Source of the DNA: Trichomonas tenax
Lineage: Eukaryota > Parabasalia > Trichomonadida > Trichomonadidae
DNA: 49,624 nucleotides
Assembly (NCBI GenBank): GCA_023091735.1
Contig: JALKBU010000308.1
Location: forward strand, 1-49,624
Direction of reading: 5' to 3'
Shown here: in pieces, positions 1 to 10,056 of the stretch
Numbering within the stretch: position 1 is the first letter of the stretch
How the letters are laid out: each line of letters opens with the position of its first letter
Notes under the pieces: model-generated
The model's database searches: none
The model's input: the letters and a program-made list of their open reading frames with translations, nothing else
Told to the model about the DNA's origin: nothing
Made by a program: the position numbers and the translations under genes

Positions 1-1
1 T

Positions 2-316
2 TCAATCGATGCTCTCGCTGCCAGCGCTTGCATACTCTTTGGTAAGCCTCCCGCGTTCTACGGATTGCATTGTAATAAACCTATGCCGCAGCCGCAGGTC
101 GAGGCCCAACCAGCAGAGGAAAATCAAGCCCAACAAGCAGAGCCAAACACAGAAGAGAATCAGACTCAGCAATCAGAGAACACCACAGAGAAAGACTCAA
201 GACAGACAAGTGAACAAGACTCAATCATAAACACCCAAAGTGATGTCGGACAGGGCAGTCAGGCCGAAGGCAGCCAGCCGACAGAGATCGACTCAGACAC
301 CGACTTCTTAGCCTAA
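2..316 (+). CDS. C-terminal end of a repeat-element ORF (cut by window edge)
   Basis: The frame is open from base 2 and ends at a TAA at 314-316, so about 104 residues of a longer protein are visible. The first 25 residues are ordinary globular sequence (SIDALAASACILFGKPP). The rest is a Gln/Glu/Thr/Ser-rich tail with repeated AEENQ and TEENQ-like words and an acidic end (DSDTDFLA). The bases after the stop match the second repeat copy at 12955-13640, so this is probably the 3' end of the coding gene of a dispersed mobile or multicopy element. I do not recognise the family. The tail is low complexity and gives no functional clue. Confidence 0.55.
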   Translation, partial: SIDALAASACILFGKPPAFYGLHCNKPMPQPQVEAQPAEENQAQQAEPNTEENQTQQSENTTEKDSRQTSEQDSIINTQSDVGQGSQAEGSQPTEIDSDTDFLA

Positions 317-1085
317 ATCAACAACAGCACCACAGTAAGCAGCACAATGCATACTGGAGCCCCAGAGAGGAGTCATAATGGTGATAACAGTGTCTCTTCA
401 GACGACTTAGCTTACGACTCTTCACATCACTTTTATGTCTTTGGCTTCTCAGCCCAATTCCAGGAGAATTCTGAATGCACACAACACATAAGACACCACA
501 GAGTAATACCCCCATTCTAATATGGATCCTGCATGCCACATGGAAATTTGAAAAATTTGAAATTATGCCAAAAATCATAATTTCATCACATAAATTGGAT
601 ACATATGTATTAAAGGCTACAAGAAAACCAATTTTAACAAAAATACCAGAAATAGACACATCGATCTAAAATATCAAATCCAACTCTACAAAATTCCGGC
701 ACATTCACAGCACTTCCATGATCTGCTATGGATACATCTGAGGTGTGCCTACTCAGAATTCCCTCAAATGGGGGAGATCCCCCACCATCTACAAATCACC
801 ACGAAATTAACTGACATACCACAAAACACACAACAACTCCACTATATGGTGATCACACACAAACCAAAGAGACGTACAAACACTCGCCTTTCAGAGGTGA
901 GTGAAATTCAAAAGGTTATCTCCAGTACGACTTCCTCGTCTGGGCTCCACACATGGCATTAGCTACTTACCTATATATATATTCAAGAATAAACATTATC
1001 AATTCCCGGCTCGCCCCTTTTTTCTTTTTTCGCTCTTCTTTCTTTTCCATATGACCAAGTGGCATTAATCCTTTTCGCGTTTAAT
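317..1085 (+). repeat. Dispersed repeat copy A, 3' non-coding part
   Basis: Bases from about 390 to 1085 match the reverse complement of 12955-13640 almost throughout, with substitutions and small indels. Shared landmarks are an AT stretch followed by AAGAATAAACATT, CTCGCC/GTCCC pyrimidine-rich tracts, and a shared end at CCTTTTCGCG. The 317-390 part is not in the other copy. The match stops at about 1085, which I take as the element's 3' boundary. No poly-A tail or terminal inverted repeat is visible at this end, so the transposition class is undecided. Confidence 0.8.
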
Positions 1086-1467
1086 TTATGATAATATCTG
1101 ACCATTTCTAATGGCACCCCAAGTGAATCAAAGTACAAAACACTGTTTTTTGATATTTCGACTTATAAATTTCTTACATAATCATCAATTATTCAAGAAT
1201 CATCGGGAATGTACTGTGCACATGCTTTTTGTACCGTTTTTGATTTGGAGCTTTCTTTATGGCACTATTATGATTACCATGATGATATTACATGAAAATA
1301 TAGATCTATGTATTGTATATTAAACAGCGAACCAATTTTTCAACCACACAGCGATATTTATCTAATTAATGTTATAACTTTTTTACATCATCATTTTCCA
1401 TATAAACCTTTCTTATTTACTCTTAGAAAACCATCTATTTCCGATATATAAGGTATCATAATTATCG
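1086..1467. other. Intergenic stretch upstream of the ankyrin gene
   Basis: A+T-rich sequence without a convincing coding frame. The only signal I can support is the initiator near its 3' end (1456-1460). Nothing else stands out. Confidence 0.5.
1456..1460 (+). promoter_or_regulatory. Inr-type core promoter (TCATA) of the ankyrin gene
   Basis: TCATA fits the trichomonad initiator TCA-Y-W. With the A as +1 the leader to the ATG at 1468 is 10 nt, in the usual range for this group. Confidence 0.6.
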
Positions 1468-3987
1468 ATGTCTGATTCTTTCTCCATTCAAAAGCAAAAT
1501 TTTCCTAGCGATTTTAAGGACTATATTCAGGCTGAAGACTTGCTTTGGGAGGTGGAATCAGAGCAGCTTACTAAAATAGTTAAAAAAGTCACTGATTGCA
1601 TAAATAAATCTCCACATATTTTCCCTTACATCCTGTTTATAGCGTCAAAAGTCTGGAGACGGCGCGCTAAAGCGAGAGTGATTATCCACGACTTGATAGA
1701 AGTTTTACAAAAATGTTCTGCTGCTTCAAAATACGAGTCGCTCATAAATGAGTTCAAAAGAGCGCTAAATCAAGCAAGTGAGCGTGAAAAGCAGGCGAAT
1801 TGTTCAAGAATAATGGAACAAATCGTTCACGATAAATTAGATTCTCAATTACAGAAGGAAATAGTCGATAATCCGGACAAATCAATGGACTTCCTTAGAA
1901 TATCAGCGCGAGCTGGAGCTCTGAATGTCTTCAAATTCATTTGTCTCAATACGAAAAACTATGATACATCGAAACTTATGAAAGACGTAATTAGAGGAGG
2001 AAATAAAGAAATCATAGACTTATTCAAATTCAATTCTAATGCAATTAATTCATATCTAAAGACTGCAATTAAATTCCATCATTTATGGCTTATCGATCAT
2101 ATTCTCTCGAAGTCACAGCTCAGTGAATACAAGAACGATATTTCTATTGCGTTTTGCGCTGCAACTGCTAACACAAGAATGGCTTATATTCTTTTTATGC
2201 ATGATTTCGATCCTGAAGCATTATATCACTCCGAAAAGGCTTTAGTTATCTGCTGCCAGATCGTTTTACGTCCTCTTGTCAGGTTATTACTTGAAAAATA
2301 TGAACCTCAAATTCCAACTGCTGCTTTAACAGAAGCTTGCAGGATAAACGATCTTCCCATTGTTAAAATGTTAGTGGAGTATGGCGCGGACATTAACAAG
2401 TCATTGGTAAACTCCAAGTTCTCTCCAAACCCTATTTGCTTTGCAATAGAGAGAAAGCAGGATGATATATTCGGCCTCGTTGCAGATAAGATCGATCCCA
2501 ACGAAACAACGTTCATGATGACACCTGCGTTGATGGCTTTTAAGTTATCGAGCATCGACATTTTGCAGTTCTTGCTCACGTGTAAAATCAGGCTCACTCC
2601 AATGGCACATCCCGATCGTGGCTTGGAAGGTCCTCTGTTGACAGCAGCAAGGTATGGAACAACAGCTCATGTTGAGTATTTGCTCAAGAGAGATGCAAAA
2701 ATCAACCAAGTTTCTCCAATCACATGCGAGACTCCTTTGATTGCTGCTTTGAGCTTGAACAGATTAGATGTTGCAGGTTTATTGCTCTCTCATTCAGCCA
2801 ATCCAAATCTCATGGCTAATTTCACAAAAACATCGGATTGGCCGCAAACTGCTTTGTCCATTTTGCTCGAGAGCAATAATTTAACCAAACTCCCTATTTA
2901 CCAGATGGTCAGCCTCAACATTAAAGCCGTTGATCTGTGTGCTGCTTGCAAGGTTGGCAACATAGGATTAATGCAGAAATTCGTTGAGTCAGGCGTCAAC
3001 ATGAATGAATACGTAAGGAAGTGCAAGAACTTATCTGAAAACCCTGCCGAAAATGTTAAAACGGCATTCTTCTGTGCACTTAGCACAAATGATTACCAAG
3101 TCGTCGACAAGGCAATCGTTTTAGGTGGAAAAGTTAACGAGAAAGTGTGCGGTATGACGCCTCTCTGCTATTGCATTTTTAATTCCTACACTAAGTCAGT
3201 AATGGCTCTTGTGGAGAATGGTGCTGATCTAACAGATAAATGCGAGTTCAGAGGCGGCGTCTTCGAAACTCCGATGGAAATAGCTGCTTCAGCAGCTAAT
3301 GTCGTCATTATGCAGTATTTGGTTGCGATTTATGTTTCCAATGGAAAAAGCCACTTTGTCAACAATCCAACAGTTATTATCAGAGCTGTCATGAGTTGCT
3401 CTGTTCCAGCTGTTGAGTATTTGCTGTCATTGAAGGTTGATATTACAAGGTACGCAAAGAGAGTTGCTTTTAATGGACAGATCATTGAAGGGCCAATATC
3501 AGCTTTGAACGCTGCTTGCAACAATGTTGACTATAAGATCATCACAATGCTTCTTGCTGCAGGTGCTATTCCAGACCAGAATGACTACATCAAGCTCTCT
3601 AAGACATTCCCTGAACTTATCGGCAAGTTACAGGTTGGATCAATGACAACGCCAACAATGTCTGCATCTATTTCACAAGATAATCTCCTTGCATTGGATC
3701 CGAATGTGATTGATGCAGTAAAGAGCGATGCACAGAACGTTATTCAACCAGCACTCGCATTGGGTGTTAAACCAGAGCATCTCTTCTCAGACGCAAAACA
3801 GATTTCAAAGAATTTCAGAAAGGCTAAATCAATTGCACAAGATAACGCTGATGCTATCCCAAAATTCGAAATCTCTCCAGAACTGATAATTTCCGCTGAA
3901 GACTATCCGCATATGGACAGATTCAACATCAAGTGGCAAGCATTCTCAAGAATTCCAACATTCGAACATGATTCACTGATTTTTTGA
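1468..3987 (+). CDS. Ankyrin repeat protein, 839 aa
   Basis: A long intact frame begins at an ATG 10 nt after an initiator. The N-terminal 110 residues are helical and resemble the leader domain found in many trichomonad ankyrin proteins. From about residue 140 to 700 there are many degenerate ankyrin repeats. The clearest are around residues 285-320 (ALTEACRINDLPIVKMLVEYG), 390-420 (LLTAARYGTTAHVEYLL) and 425-450 (TPLIAALSLNRLDVAGLLL). The last 130 residues are not ankyrin-like and end in an aromatic segment. There is no membrane segment or signal peptide. Such proteins are usually protein-binding scaffolds; the partner cannot be told from sequence. No disruption is seen. It belongs to a very large trichomonad family, so a more exact name is not justified. 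Confidence 0.88.
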   Translation: MSDSFSIQKQNFPSDFKDYIQAEDLLWEVESEQLTKIVKKVTDCINKSPHIFPYILFIASKVWRRRAKARVIIHDLIEVLQKCSAASKYESLINEFKRALNQASEREKQANCSRIMEQIVHDKLDSQLQKEIVDNPDKSMDFLRISARAGALNVFKFICLNTKNYDTSKLMKDVIRGGNKEIIDLFKFNSNAINSYLKTAIKFHHLWLIDHILSKSQLSEYKNDISIAFCAATANTRMAYILFMHDFDPEALYHSEKALVICCQIVLRPLVRLLLEKYEPQIPTAALTEACRINDLPIVKMLVEYGADINKSLVNSKFSPNPICFAIERKQDDIFGLVADKIDPNETTFMMTPALMAFKLSSIDILQFLLTCKIRLTPMAHPDRGLEGPLLTAARYGTTAHVEYLLKRDAKINQVSPITCETPLIAALSLNRLDVAGLLLSHSANPNLMANFTKTSDWPQTALSILLESNNLTKLPIYQMVSLNIKAVDLCAACKVGNIGLMQKFVESGVNMNEYVRKCKNLSENPAENVKTAFFCALSTNDYQVVDKAIVLGGKVNEKVCGMTPLCYCIFNSYTKSVMALVENGADLTDKCEFRGGVFETPMEIAASAANVVIMQYLVAIYVSNGKSHFVNNPTVIIRAVMSCSVPAVEYLLSLKVDITRYAKRVAFNGQIIEGPISALNAACNNVDYKIITMLLAAGAIPDQNDYIKLSKTFPELIGKLQVGSMTTPTMSASISQDNLLALDPNVIDAVKSDAQNVIQPALALGVKPEHLFSDAKQISKNFRKAKSIAQDNADAIPKFEISPELIISAEDYPHMDRFNIKWQAFSRIPTFEHDSLIF

Positions 3988-4139
3988 GATCTATCTATAT
4001 TATGTTTTTATTAGAATATAAAGTATTGTTTGAATATTAATGGTTTACTATTTTGACAATTAATTTACAATTTGTAAACAGAAAAGGGGTTAACGAAAGT
4101 TATTTTAAAAGTGACATTATAAAATTTTAATGATAACTT

Positions 4140-4995
4140 GATGATGAAAAACATGGAAAATGGATGTTTGGAGTTCATATTATGCAACTCCATTCCAAGG
4201 AAATCAATATATTCGACAAAAGAGAGATGGAATAAAGCCAAATCAAAATCACATATTAATTTATCAAAATGTCTTTCTTGAGCAAATGTCAGGTTGTATT
4301 ACGTTTTAAAGCAATTCTTTGAAAATTCTCCATAATGAATGCATCTTTATCGATTGTTTTCACCAAGGTATCATTGGAGGTGCCATAACAGTGATTGGAC
4401 AAAGTTCGATCATTCATCGCCGCTTTTTCGCATTCAATTGTGGAATAAGTGGCGGAAACAGTATGTTCTGTAGATCTCTTCTCCAACAATGATGCATATA
4501 TTATCGAATCAACACTCGCATCATGATGCATGCATCAATCGATCTGTTATTGATTCAATCACGAATACAAGAGGAGACTTAGGGATGTTTTCATCAAATA
4601 TTAGTCGAAATGATATTGCCCGAGCATCTGGAATCGTTTTTGATAGTGATTAATCGGGATTAACAGTCATAAATTATTCTCTAATTGAAGGATGTCGGGC
4701 AGCTGTTAAATATATTTTATACTGTGCCACATCCGGAAATTATAGATATAATGATTGCAACATCATCAATTGCACTCAAGATACTGCAAATGCTGCACCG
4801 ATTTATGCTGGTACAATGACTTTAACAGTAGAGAGATGTTCCATATTATATTGCACAAAAAATTCACCATTGTTTTCTTCTGGTGGTACAGTGATTGTTC
4901 GAGATTCTTATGTCGATGTTTTCACAAAAGCAGGTAATGTCCAAATGTTCAACGTAACATCTCAGACAAAGACTATATTTCTCCAATTTATGTGA
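4140..4995 (+). pseudogene. Decayed Pmp-like beta-helix surface protein, copy 1
   Basis: Coding traces occur in more than one frame. Frame 2 from 4313 reads residues such as NECIFIDCF and GGAITVIG. Frame 1 from about 4555 to the stop at 4993-4995 reads SSNISRND, then after a TAA at 4651 a 110-residue run with ILYCATSGNYRYNDC and SSGGTVIVRDSYVD. The F/Cys-x-DC spacing, the GGAI box and the repeated short beta strands are typical of polymorphic-membrane-protein-like (right-handed beta-helix) surface proteins of Trichomonas. Only the C-terminal part is present, with at least one frameshift and one stop. It is paralogous to the copy at 5165-5935. Confidence 0.65.
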
Positions 4996-5164
4996 ATAAA
5001 CTTGAATTAGATCCATGCATTGTTCGCATATGTTCTCATAATAATATTGTTTATCGTCTCCACTTACTTCTTTGCATCTTAATCACCATCAAATAAAAAA
5101 TACAATTTTAAGGTTGTGGATGCAAAATCTGACATTTTTATGCAATTTCCAAATTTCAACGATT

Positions 5165-5935
5165 AAAATGTTATCCAATGGGTATTTGGAGTTATTGCTA
5201 TTCAACTCCATTCAATGGAAGCCAATACATTCGATAGAAAAGAGATTTATTCAAAGCGAGCAAAAATGAGATTTTCATACATCAAAATGTATTTGTTGAG
5301 TTATTTTACTGTCGCATTATATTTGAAAGTAACTCATTGAAAGTACTCCACAATGAATGCATCCTCATTGATTGTTTTCGTGATAGTTCCATTGGCAGCG
5401 GCGCTGTTTCCTCTATTGGATAAAGTTCAATTGTTCAACGCCGCTTTTTCGCAAGAAATTGAAGAATAAGCAATTGAAATAATATGTTTTGTTGATGCGA
5501 TCTTCAATTGCCCAATTGCTCTGCATATATAAATGAATCCACAATCACCTACATGCCATAATGAATCAATCAAAGATATTTTTACTTTTTTGAAAGGAAA
5601 TTTGGGAATGCTTTCCTCAAGCATCAGTCGCAATCATATCTATCAAGCATCAGGTGCTGTCTTAGATGCAGCACAATCAGAATTATTGATAATGTATTAT
5701 TCCCAATCTTGAGGACTGCAATTCATTTTGCCAGTTCAGGGAATTATAGATTTAATGCTAGCGCTCAAGGTAAATTAAATGAAGCAACAATTATTGTGGA
5801 ATCTGTCACATTAACAATCGATTGTAATTATTCTATATTGCACAAAGAATGCGCCACTATTTTTTGCACGAGGATCCATGATCGTCAAAGATTGTTATGT
5901 TGATATTTGTACCACATCATACCAATATTTCATAA
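5165..5935 (+). pseudogene. Decayed Pmp-like beta-helix surface protein, copy 2
   Basis: Aligns base by base with 4140-4995 at clearly reduced identity. Traces include NECILIDCFRDSSIGSGAV (frame through about 5360), a SSGNYRFN segment near 5740, and near 5860 a segment matching the VIVRDSYVD end of copy 1. Several stops and at least two frameshifts break it. The two copies are direct repeats about 1 kb apart, so they probably arose by tandem duplication of a gene (or gene fragment) before or during decay. No promoter or start is identifiable. Confidence 0.65.
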
Positions 5936-6261
5936 AAACAACTATTTTCGATTAGGATTTACGCTATTTGTTGTAATATCTCAAGAATGCCAATAATTTC
6001 TGATAAATGCTCAACCATTTAAATCGCATCTTTCTGATATTGGGGTAATTCAATATTTATTCTAAATCACATTTGACCATCTGAAATCAAATGATATCAA
6101 TTGGAGGAATACAGAATACACTTATATTACTCGAATTTGCAAATTGTATTAAAAATTAAAAAAATAAGCTCAGCATTAGCATGTCTAAGGAGGCTATTTG
6201 CAACTCATATTATACGGATATTTAGATTAATATTTTTCTGATTTACTCATAAGTTGTAACA
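5936..6261. other. Non-coding stretch after the decayed genes
   Basis: A+T-rich and without a gene. A small perfect hairpin with 7-bp arms (CATTTGA / TCAAATG) lies near 6070-6093. Nothing else supported. Confidence 0.4.
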
Positions 6262-6594
6262 TGAATATGACATATAGTATTTGCGTCTCAATAAGTAAAT
6301 AATGGTAATTATCAAAAGGCTCAAATCCAAACTAATAAATTTCATAAATTATAAATATTGCTATCAGGAGACAAATCAACAAATCACAGCATAGAAAATG
6401 AACGGGGAGATGAATAAAGAAGAAATCAAAAATTGATAAATCGTATATAGAATAATAGATAATGTGTATAGTATTTGTAGGCCTTGTGGTGAATAGTAAT
6501 GATAATAAAATGCCTTAAATCCAAAGAATAAATTTCAATATTTTTAAAAATCGCTTTTAAAGGATAAAATCAGGTGATAATAGTATCAAAACAT
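6262..6594 (+). repeat. Diverged direct duplication, offset 194 bp, upstream of GAR1
   Basis: The words TATAGTATTTG (6273 and 6467) and AAATCCAA (6323 and 6517) recur at a constant 194-bp offset, each with weaker similarity on both sides. This indicates one old tandem duplication of about 130-190 bp in the GAR1 upstream region. Confidence 0.5.
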
Positions 6595-6654
6595 CTAAAA
6601 TAGGTGAATAAAGCAGTAAAATCGAAAGACACTTCAATAAATTCTTTGTAAAGC

Positions 6655-6659
6655 TCACA
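6655..6659 (+). promoter_or_regulatory. Inr-type core promoter (TCACA) of GAR1
   Basis: TCACA fits TCA-Y-W and lies 30 nt before the ATG at 6687. Confidence 0.5.
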
Positions 6660-6686
6660 ATTTGAAGCCACTAAAACCAAAAAAAA

Positions 6687-7211
6687 ATGCATGGAGGTCG
6701 TGGCGGCTTTGGTGGCGGCGGACGCGGCGGTTCTGGCGGAAATCGTGGCGGCTTCAGCGGCGGCGGTCGTGGTGGCGGCCGTGGCGGTTTTCACAAAGGC
6801 AACCGCGATGGCTTTGATAATGGAAAATCTATCGAAATTGGTTCCTTCGAATATATCGCAAATAACACTGGAGATAACAAAGCAAACACTGCAGTCTTCA
6901 AACTCATATCTAAGAATGGCGTTGTTCCACTTACACAGACATTCTTAATGGACGAAAAGAACAATAAAGTTGGTAAAGTTGGCGATGTTTTCGGCCCACT
7001 CACAGATGTCTACTTCAATCTCGTCCCAGATGACATTAGCTATCTTAAAAACTTAAAGGTTGGTGATAAGATTTTCGCTCCAGAGAATCGCTGCCACGAA
7101 GAGTCTTTCTATACTGACGACGCCCCAGCACCAAAGCGCGGTGGCGGCCGTGGTGGAAGAGGAGGTCGCGGCGGTGGCCGTGGCGGACGCGGTGGTCGCG
7201 GAGGACGCTAA
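6687..7211 (+). CDS. GAR1: H/ACA snoRNP subunit GAR1, 174 aa
   Basis: GAR1 is a core protein of H/ACA ribonucleoproteins, which pseudouridylate rRNA and snRNA in the nucleolus; it binds the Cbf5 pseudouridine synthase. The layout is diagnostic: an N-terminal Gly/Arg-rich domain (residues 1-45, RGG units), a central core (about 48-140) and a C-terminal RGG tail (about 145-174). The core contains the family motif KVGKVGDVFGPLTDVYF, matching the GKVDEILGP-type signature, followed by LKVGDKIFAP. The length is normal for GAR1. The stop TAA is followed by A, which fits the trichomonad use of UAAA at the stop as part of the poly-A signal. GC content is much higher than its surroundings, as expected from Gly/Arg codons. 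Confidence 0.93.
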   Translation: MHGGRGGFGGGGRGGSGGNRGGFSGGGRGGGRGGFHKGNRDGFDNGKSIEIGSFEYIANNTGDNKANTAVFKLISKNGVVPLTQTFLMDEKNNKVGKVGDVFGPLTDVYFNLVPDDISYLKNLKVGDKIFAPENRCHEESFYTDDAPAPKRGGGRGGRGGRGGGRGGRGGRGGR

Positions 7212-8231
7212 AAACAACCAATTAGATACAATTTATATGCTTAAATTGTCGATAGACTAAATAAAACTTTAGAATTTTGGCCATTTTTCTTAAAATTCTA
7301 CATTTGTTAATTTCAAAATGAATTTTTAATAATTAAAGCTAGAAATCAATAGCGCAATATACAAATATCCAGAAGGTTTGATGAGTTATCATTGTTCTGG
7401 TCGATGTTAAGCAATCTAATTATATTGTGAAAAATAAAAAGGTATGGTGAGAAATAACCTTATTATATTTTCAAGTTTAGACGTTAAAGACGTTAGCATA
7501 ACGAAGCATCATAGCACTGTCATTGCTCAAGCCTTGGCTGACGCTATAAGGCCCTGGGTGTAATATTGGGTATTCTAGCTGGTCTGGCTTCCTTCTTTTT
7601 TGCTAAGATATCTTCGATAAAATATCAAATTATATAAATTTTTATATCTCGAAAACCTTAGAAGCAATTTTTTTCAAATCTCTCGTATAAGTCGATCATA
7701 GTCACCAAAGTGTATAGCTGCAAGTATAGCCTCTAAATATCAGTAATTTTTACTCATCATACCTTTAAAAATAATAACAAAATGCATAAAATAAGGATAA
7801 AGAGTTAAACCATTCGTTATAAGATTATAACATGATCGAGATCAGAAGAAAATGAGTGAAGATTGAAAAAAAAAAGATAAAAGAAATGTTAATGTTTATA
7901 TGAATGGATGCAAAGTTAAGCAGTTTTGCATAAATATTGTGTATATTGTGGGTAGCATACAAGAGGAAGCTGTAATGAAGTTACTTTGAATAATCTAGAT
8001 TTTGAACATAATTTTCGAGATTTGACTGTAAAAATTTGCTTTGATCGAATACCCATCGAATGTAGCTTGATAAACGATTGACTATTTCGCGTATTGAGGA
8101 TTTTTGAAGAATATTTTGTGATTATTGAAATAGAAAAGAGATAACAATATTTCCTTGATCAATGCGATAGAGTTGGATAAAATAGAAAACAGATGTAATG
8201 AGTCATCGAATTTTCTAGAAAAAGTATGTGA
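7212..8231. other. Intergenic kilobase with a GC-richer island at about 7500-7605
   Basis: No coding frame. Inside the otherwise A+T-rich stretch is a GC-richer island with short complementary words (GCCTT/AAGGC, AAGCC/GGCTT), ending in a T-rich run near 7600. It could be a small structured RNA gene. I could not match it to tRNA, 5S, U1-U6, SRP or RNase P RNA from visible motifs. Confidence 0.3.
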
Positions 8232-8783
8232 TTACTGATGAAGGGAGCAATTCCAATCATTAGCTGACATGACGCGATCACATTTTGGACATTTTCTAAC
8301 GAATAATTGATTCTTGAAATTTGGATCTAATGAGAGATGGTTTATGCAGTATTTAAATGTTGGAACTGCTGTGTTTAAACATGTCGCAAAACTACAGAGT
8401 TCGATTGGCTTCGATAAATGATCTTCTTCAGATTCCAATTTTAATTTTGTTGCTTTTGCACGCTTAAATTGAACAAATTCCTCTGCATTAGGAAGAGGTG
8501 AAATCTTCTCGGAGTAAATTTCGTGCGTCTGTTGCTTTGCGGTATTTGATTTTAATCGATTTAAAACAATTTGTTCTATTGATGCAGAAATCAGCATTTC
8601 TCTGGTTCGTTCCCCAAGAACATTCTCTTTCGTTGGAATTTTTAATGGAAATGTTTCTTGAACAGTCACAGAAACCAAATTTTGCTTTGGAATTCGTGCA
8701 GTCAGTATAGGATTGGTTCCCAATGGAGGATCTGTGTCTATACCGCATTCTTTCAAAGCTTGAGTAAAAAGATCTGTGTTCAT
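8232..8783 (-). CDS. Zinc-binding protein of KANSL2/INO80D type (zf-C3Hc3H-like), 183 aa
   Basis: Residues 1-125 are polar and probably partly disordered. The C-terminal third carries C-x4-C, then C-x2-H (YCINH), then C-x2-C (KCPKC) and a final C-x2-H (NCSLH). That order of Cys/His pairs is the pattern of the zf-C3Hc3H domain of KANSL2 and INO80D, subunits of chromatin-modifying complexes. The protein is far shorter than animal KANSL2, so only the domain assignment is claimed. The start is supported by a TCACT initiator 9 nt upstream. It may be a chromatin-complex subunit. An unrelated zinc ribbon is the alternative. Confidence 0.6.
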   Translation of the reverse strand: MNTDLFTQALKECGIDTDPPLGTNPILTARIPKQNLVSVTVQETFPLKIPTKENVLGERTREMLISASIEQIVLNRLKSNTAKQQTHEIYSEKISPLPNAEEFVQFKRAKATKLKLESEEDHLSKPIELCSFATCLNTAVPTFKYCINHLSLDPNFKNQLFVRKCPKCDRVMSANDWNCSLHQ

Positions 8784-8789
8784 CTAAAA

Positions 8790-8794
8790 AGTGA
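8790..8794 (-). promoter_or_regulatory. Inr-type core promoter (TCACT) of the zinc protein
   Basis: On the minus strand TCACTTTTTAG precedes the ATG at 8783 and gives a leader of 9 nt. A 5-bp perfect palindrome around 8840-8850 (GGTGTGACACC) lies a little further upstream. Confidence 0.6.
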
Positions 8795-9077
8795 CATTCT
8801 TAATATCAGATTAACATATAAGGTGACAAAATAAATTAGGGTGTGACACCTATGCATCACTTTTTTAATGGCTTGAACATTGACAGCAAGAGACAGAGAA
8901 TGGTTAAGATTTACAGCACATCAAGTCAACAGAAGAGTCAAGTTCAAGAACCACCTTAATAATGTTGTCATAAAAAATAGATTAATAGTAAATAAAATAG
9001 ACATAAAACATTTAATAAGGCATGCCTAATTGTCGAGATCTCGAGATGCTAACAACTGAAATTCAAGCTTTGAAAGA

Positions 9078-9272
9078 ATGGAATTTTACAATGATACACC
9101 ATATGAGGACTTAAAAATCAACCCAGAAACTAAAACATGGTACATTCCGAGAATTTTTCTTCAAAAAGAAATCGAAATCTGGTGGAACAAAGTTGATAAA
9201 AGTAATACAACATGGATAGTTAATGAAGAAGCAAAGAGTTTGTTGGATATAGATAAACAAAAAGATAAATAA
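9078..9272 (+). CDS. Small unknown protein, 64 aa
   Basis: ATG-started frame of 64 residues with an ordinary globular composition (several Trp, Tyr, Phe; acidic/basic mix) that is not obviously a chance frame. No domain recognised and no initiator visible. It lies directly upstream of the hairpin array. It could be a real small gene or the tail of a decayed one. Confidence 0.35.
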   Translation: MEFYNDTPYEDLKINPETKTWYIPRIFLQKEIEIWWNKVDKSNTTWIVNEEAKSLLDIDKQKDK

Positions 9273-9466
9273 ATTTCCGAATATTATATATTATCTAAAT
9301 ATAAAAATTATATAAACATTCAAACGAAAAAGTTTTTGATCATACGTTTATTTTTTTCAAAAATGCACATTTGATATAATCGTAAAAATATTTTTTATCC
9401 ATAATTTTGATGTTATCATAATGTCAGCCTGTTCACTATATAAGGAAGCATACATTTAATAGCAAT

Positions 9467-9499
9467 GACTCATCCATATTCCACTTATATGGAAGAGTC
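9467..9499. repeat. Hairpin A0 (short, degraded)
   Basis: GACTCATCC (9467-9475) pairs with GGAAGAGTC (9491-9499) at 8 of 9 positions. The AAGG at 9442 and the AATGACTCAT word align with hairpin A1 at an offset of 251 bp. Confidence 0.5.
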
Positions 9500-9547
9500 C
9501 TGACAACATGAAATCACAGATTTGCGTTATTCCGCGTCTGAAAGAAT

Positions 9548-9647
9548 GAGGAGAATTTCGCTTGCCATTGCTTCCAAGGCGAAGTAGGTACAAATGAATG
9601 CATATGTATCGGCATTTTTAGCCTTTGTCATACAATAGAATCACCTC
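9548..9647. repeat. Hairpin B0 (weak, by position)
   Basis: About 15 of 24 arm positions pair around centre 9597.5, close to where the period predicts a B hairpin. GCTTGCCATTGCTTCCAAG resembles the B1 left arm. Confidence 0.3.
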
Positions 9648-9692
9648 TTAGCAGCAATCTCACATGAAGCACTGACAATTTCGATTTTATTT

Positions 9693-9771
9693 AAGGTCAT
9701 CATGCAGAATGATTCATTGCATACGAGGGAACTGTAATCATAAGCAGTGAGTCATTATGCATGATGATCTT
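9693..9771. repeat. Hairpin A1
   Basis: Arms 9693-9720 and 9744-9771 pair over 28 positions with three G.U pairs, one G.A mismatch and no bulge. The loop is 23 nt. Confidence 0.85.
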
Positions 9772-9812
9772 GTAAAAACTTTAAAAATGTGAAAAACTTG
9801 GTGCAATTTGTT

Positions 9813-9891
9813 TTTTTCTCGCTGCGATGCTGTTCACAAGAGGTGATCACGGATACATAGCCATTTGTGAGCAGCATTGCAGCGAGAAAAA
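9813..9891. repeat. Hairpin B1
   Basis: Arms 9813-9839 and 9865-9891 pair over 27 positions with two G.U pairs and no mismatch or bulge. The loop is 25 nt. Confidence 0.88.
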
Positions 9892-9942
9892 TAGGATTTT
9901 CAAAAGAATATCATTGAAATGTCGTTGATTTCCAATTTTTTT

Positions 9943-10023
9943 CAATATCATCATGAAAAACAACCAACTGCATATGGATGTTGAGGCACTCTATCCAGTG
10001 AGTTGCTTTTCATGATGATTTTG
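9943..10023. repeat. Hairpin A2
   Basis: Arms 9943-9970 and 9996-10023 pair at 24 of 28 positions without a bulge. The loop is 25 nt. Confidence 0.8.
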
Positions 10024-10056
10024 CTCAAACCAAACAACTTGTGAAACTCAACGAAA

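Noticed and set aside
4289..4531. 80-codon minus-strand ORF
   Set aside because: Lies antisense over the decayed beta-helix gene; its composition looks like a shadow and no motif is present.
6570..6794. Alanine/threonine-rich minus-strand ORF
   Set aside because: Antisense shadow of the Gly/Arg-rich start of GAR1.
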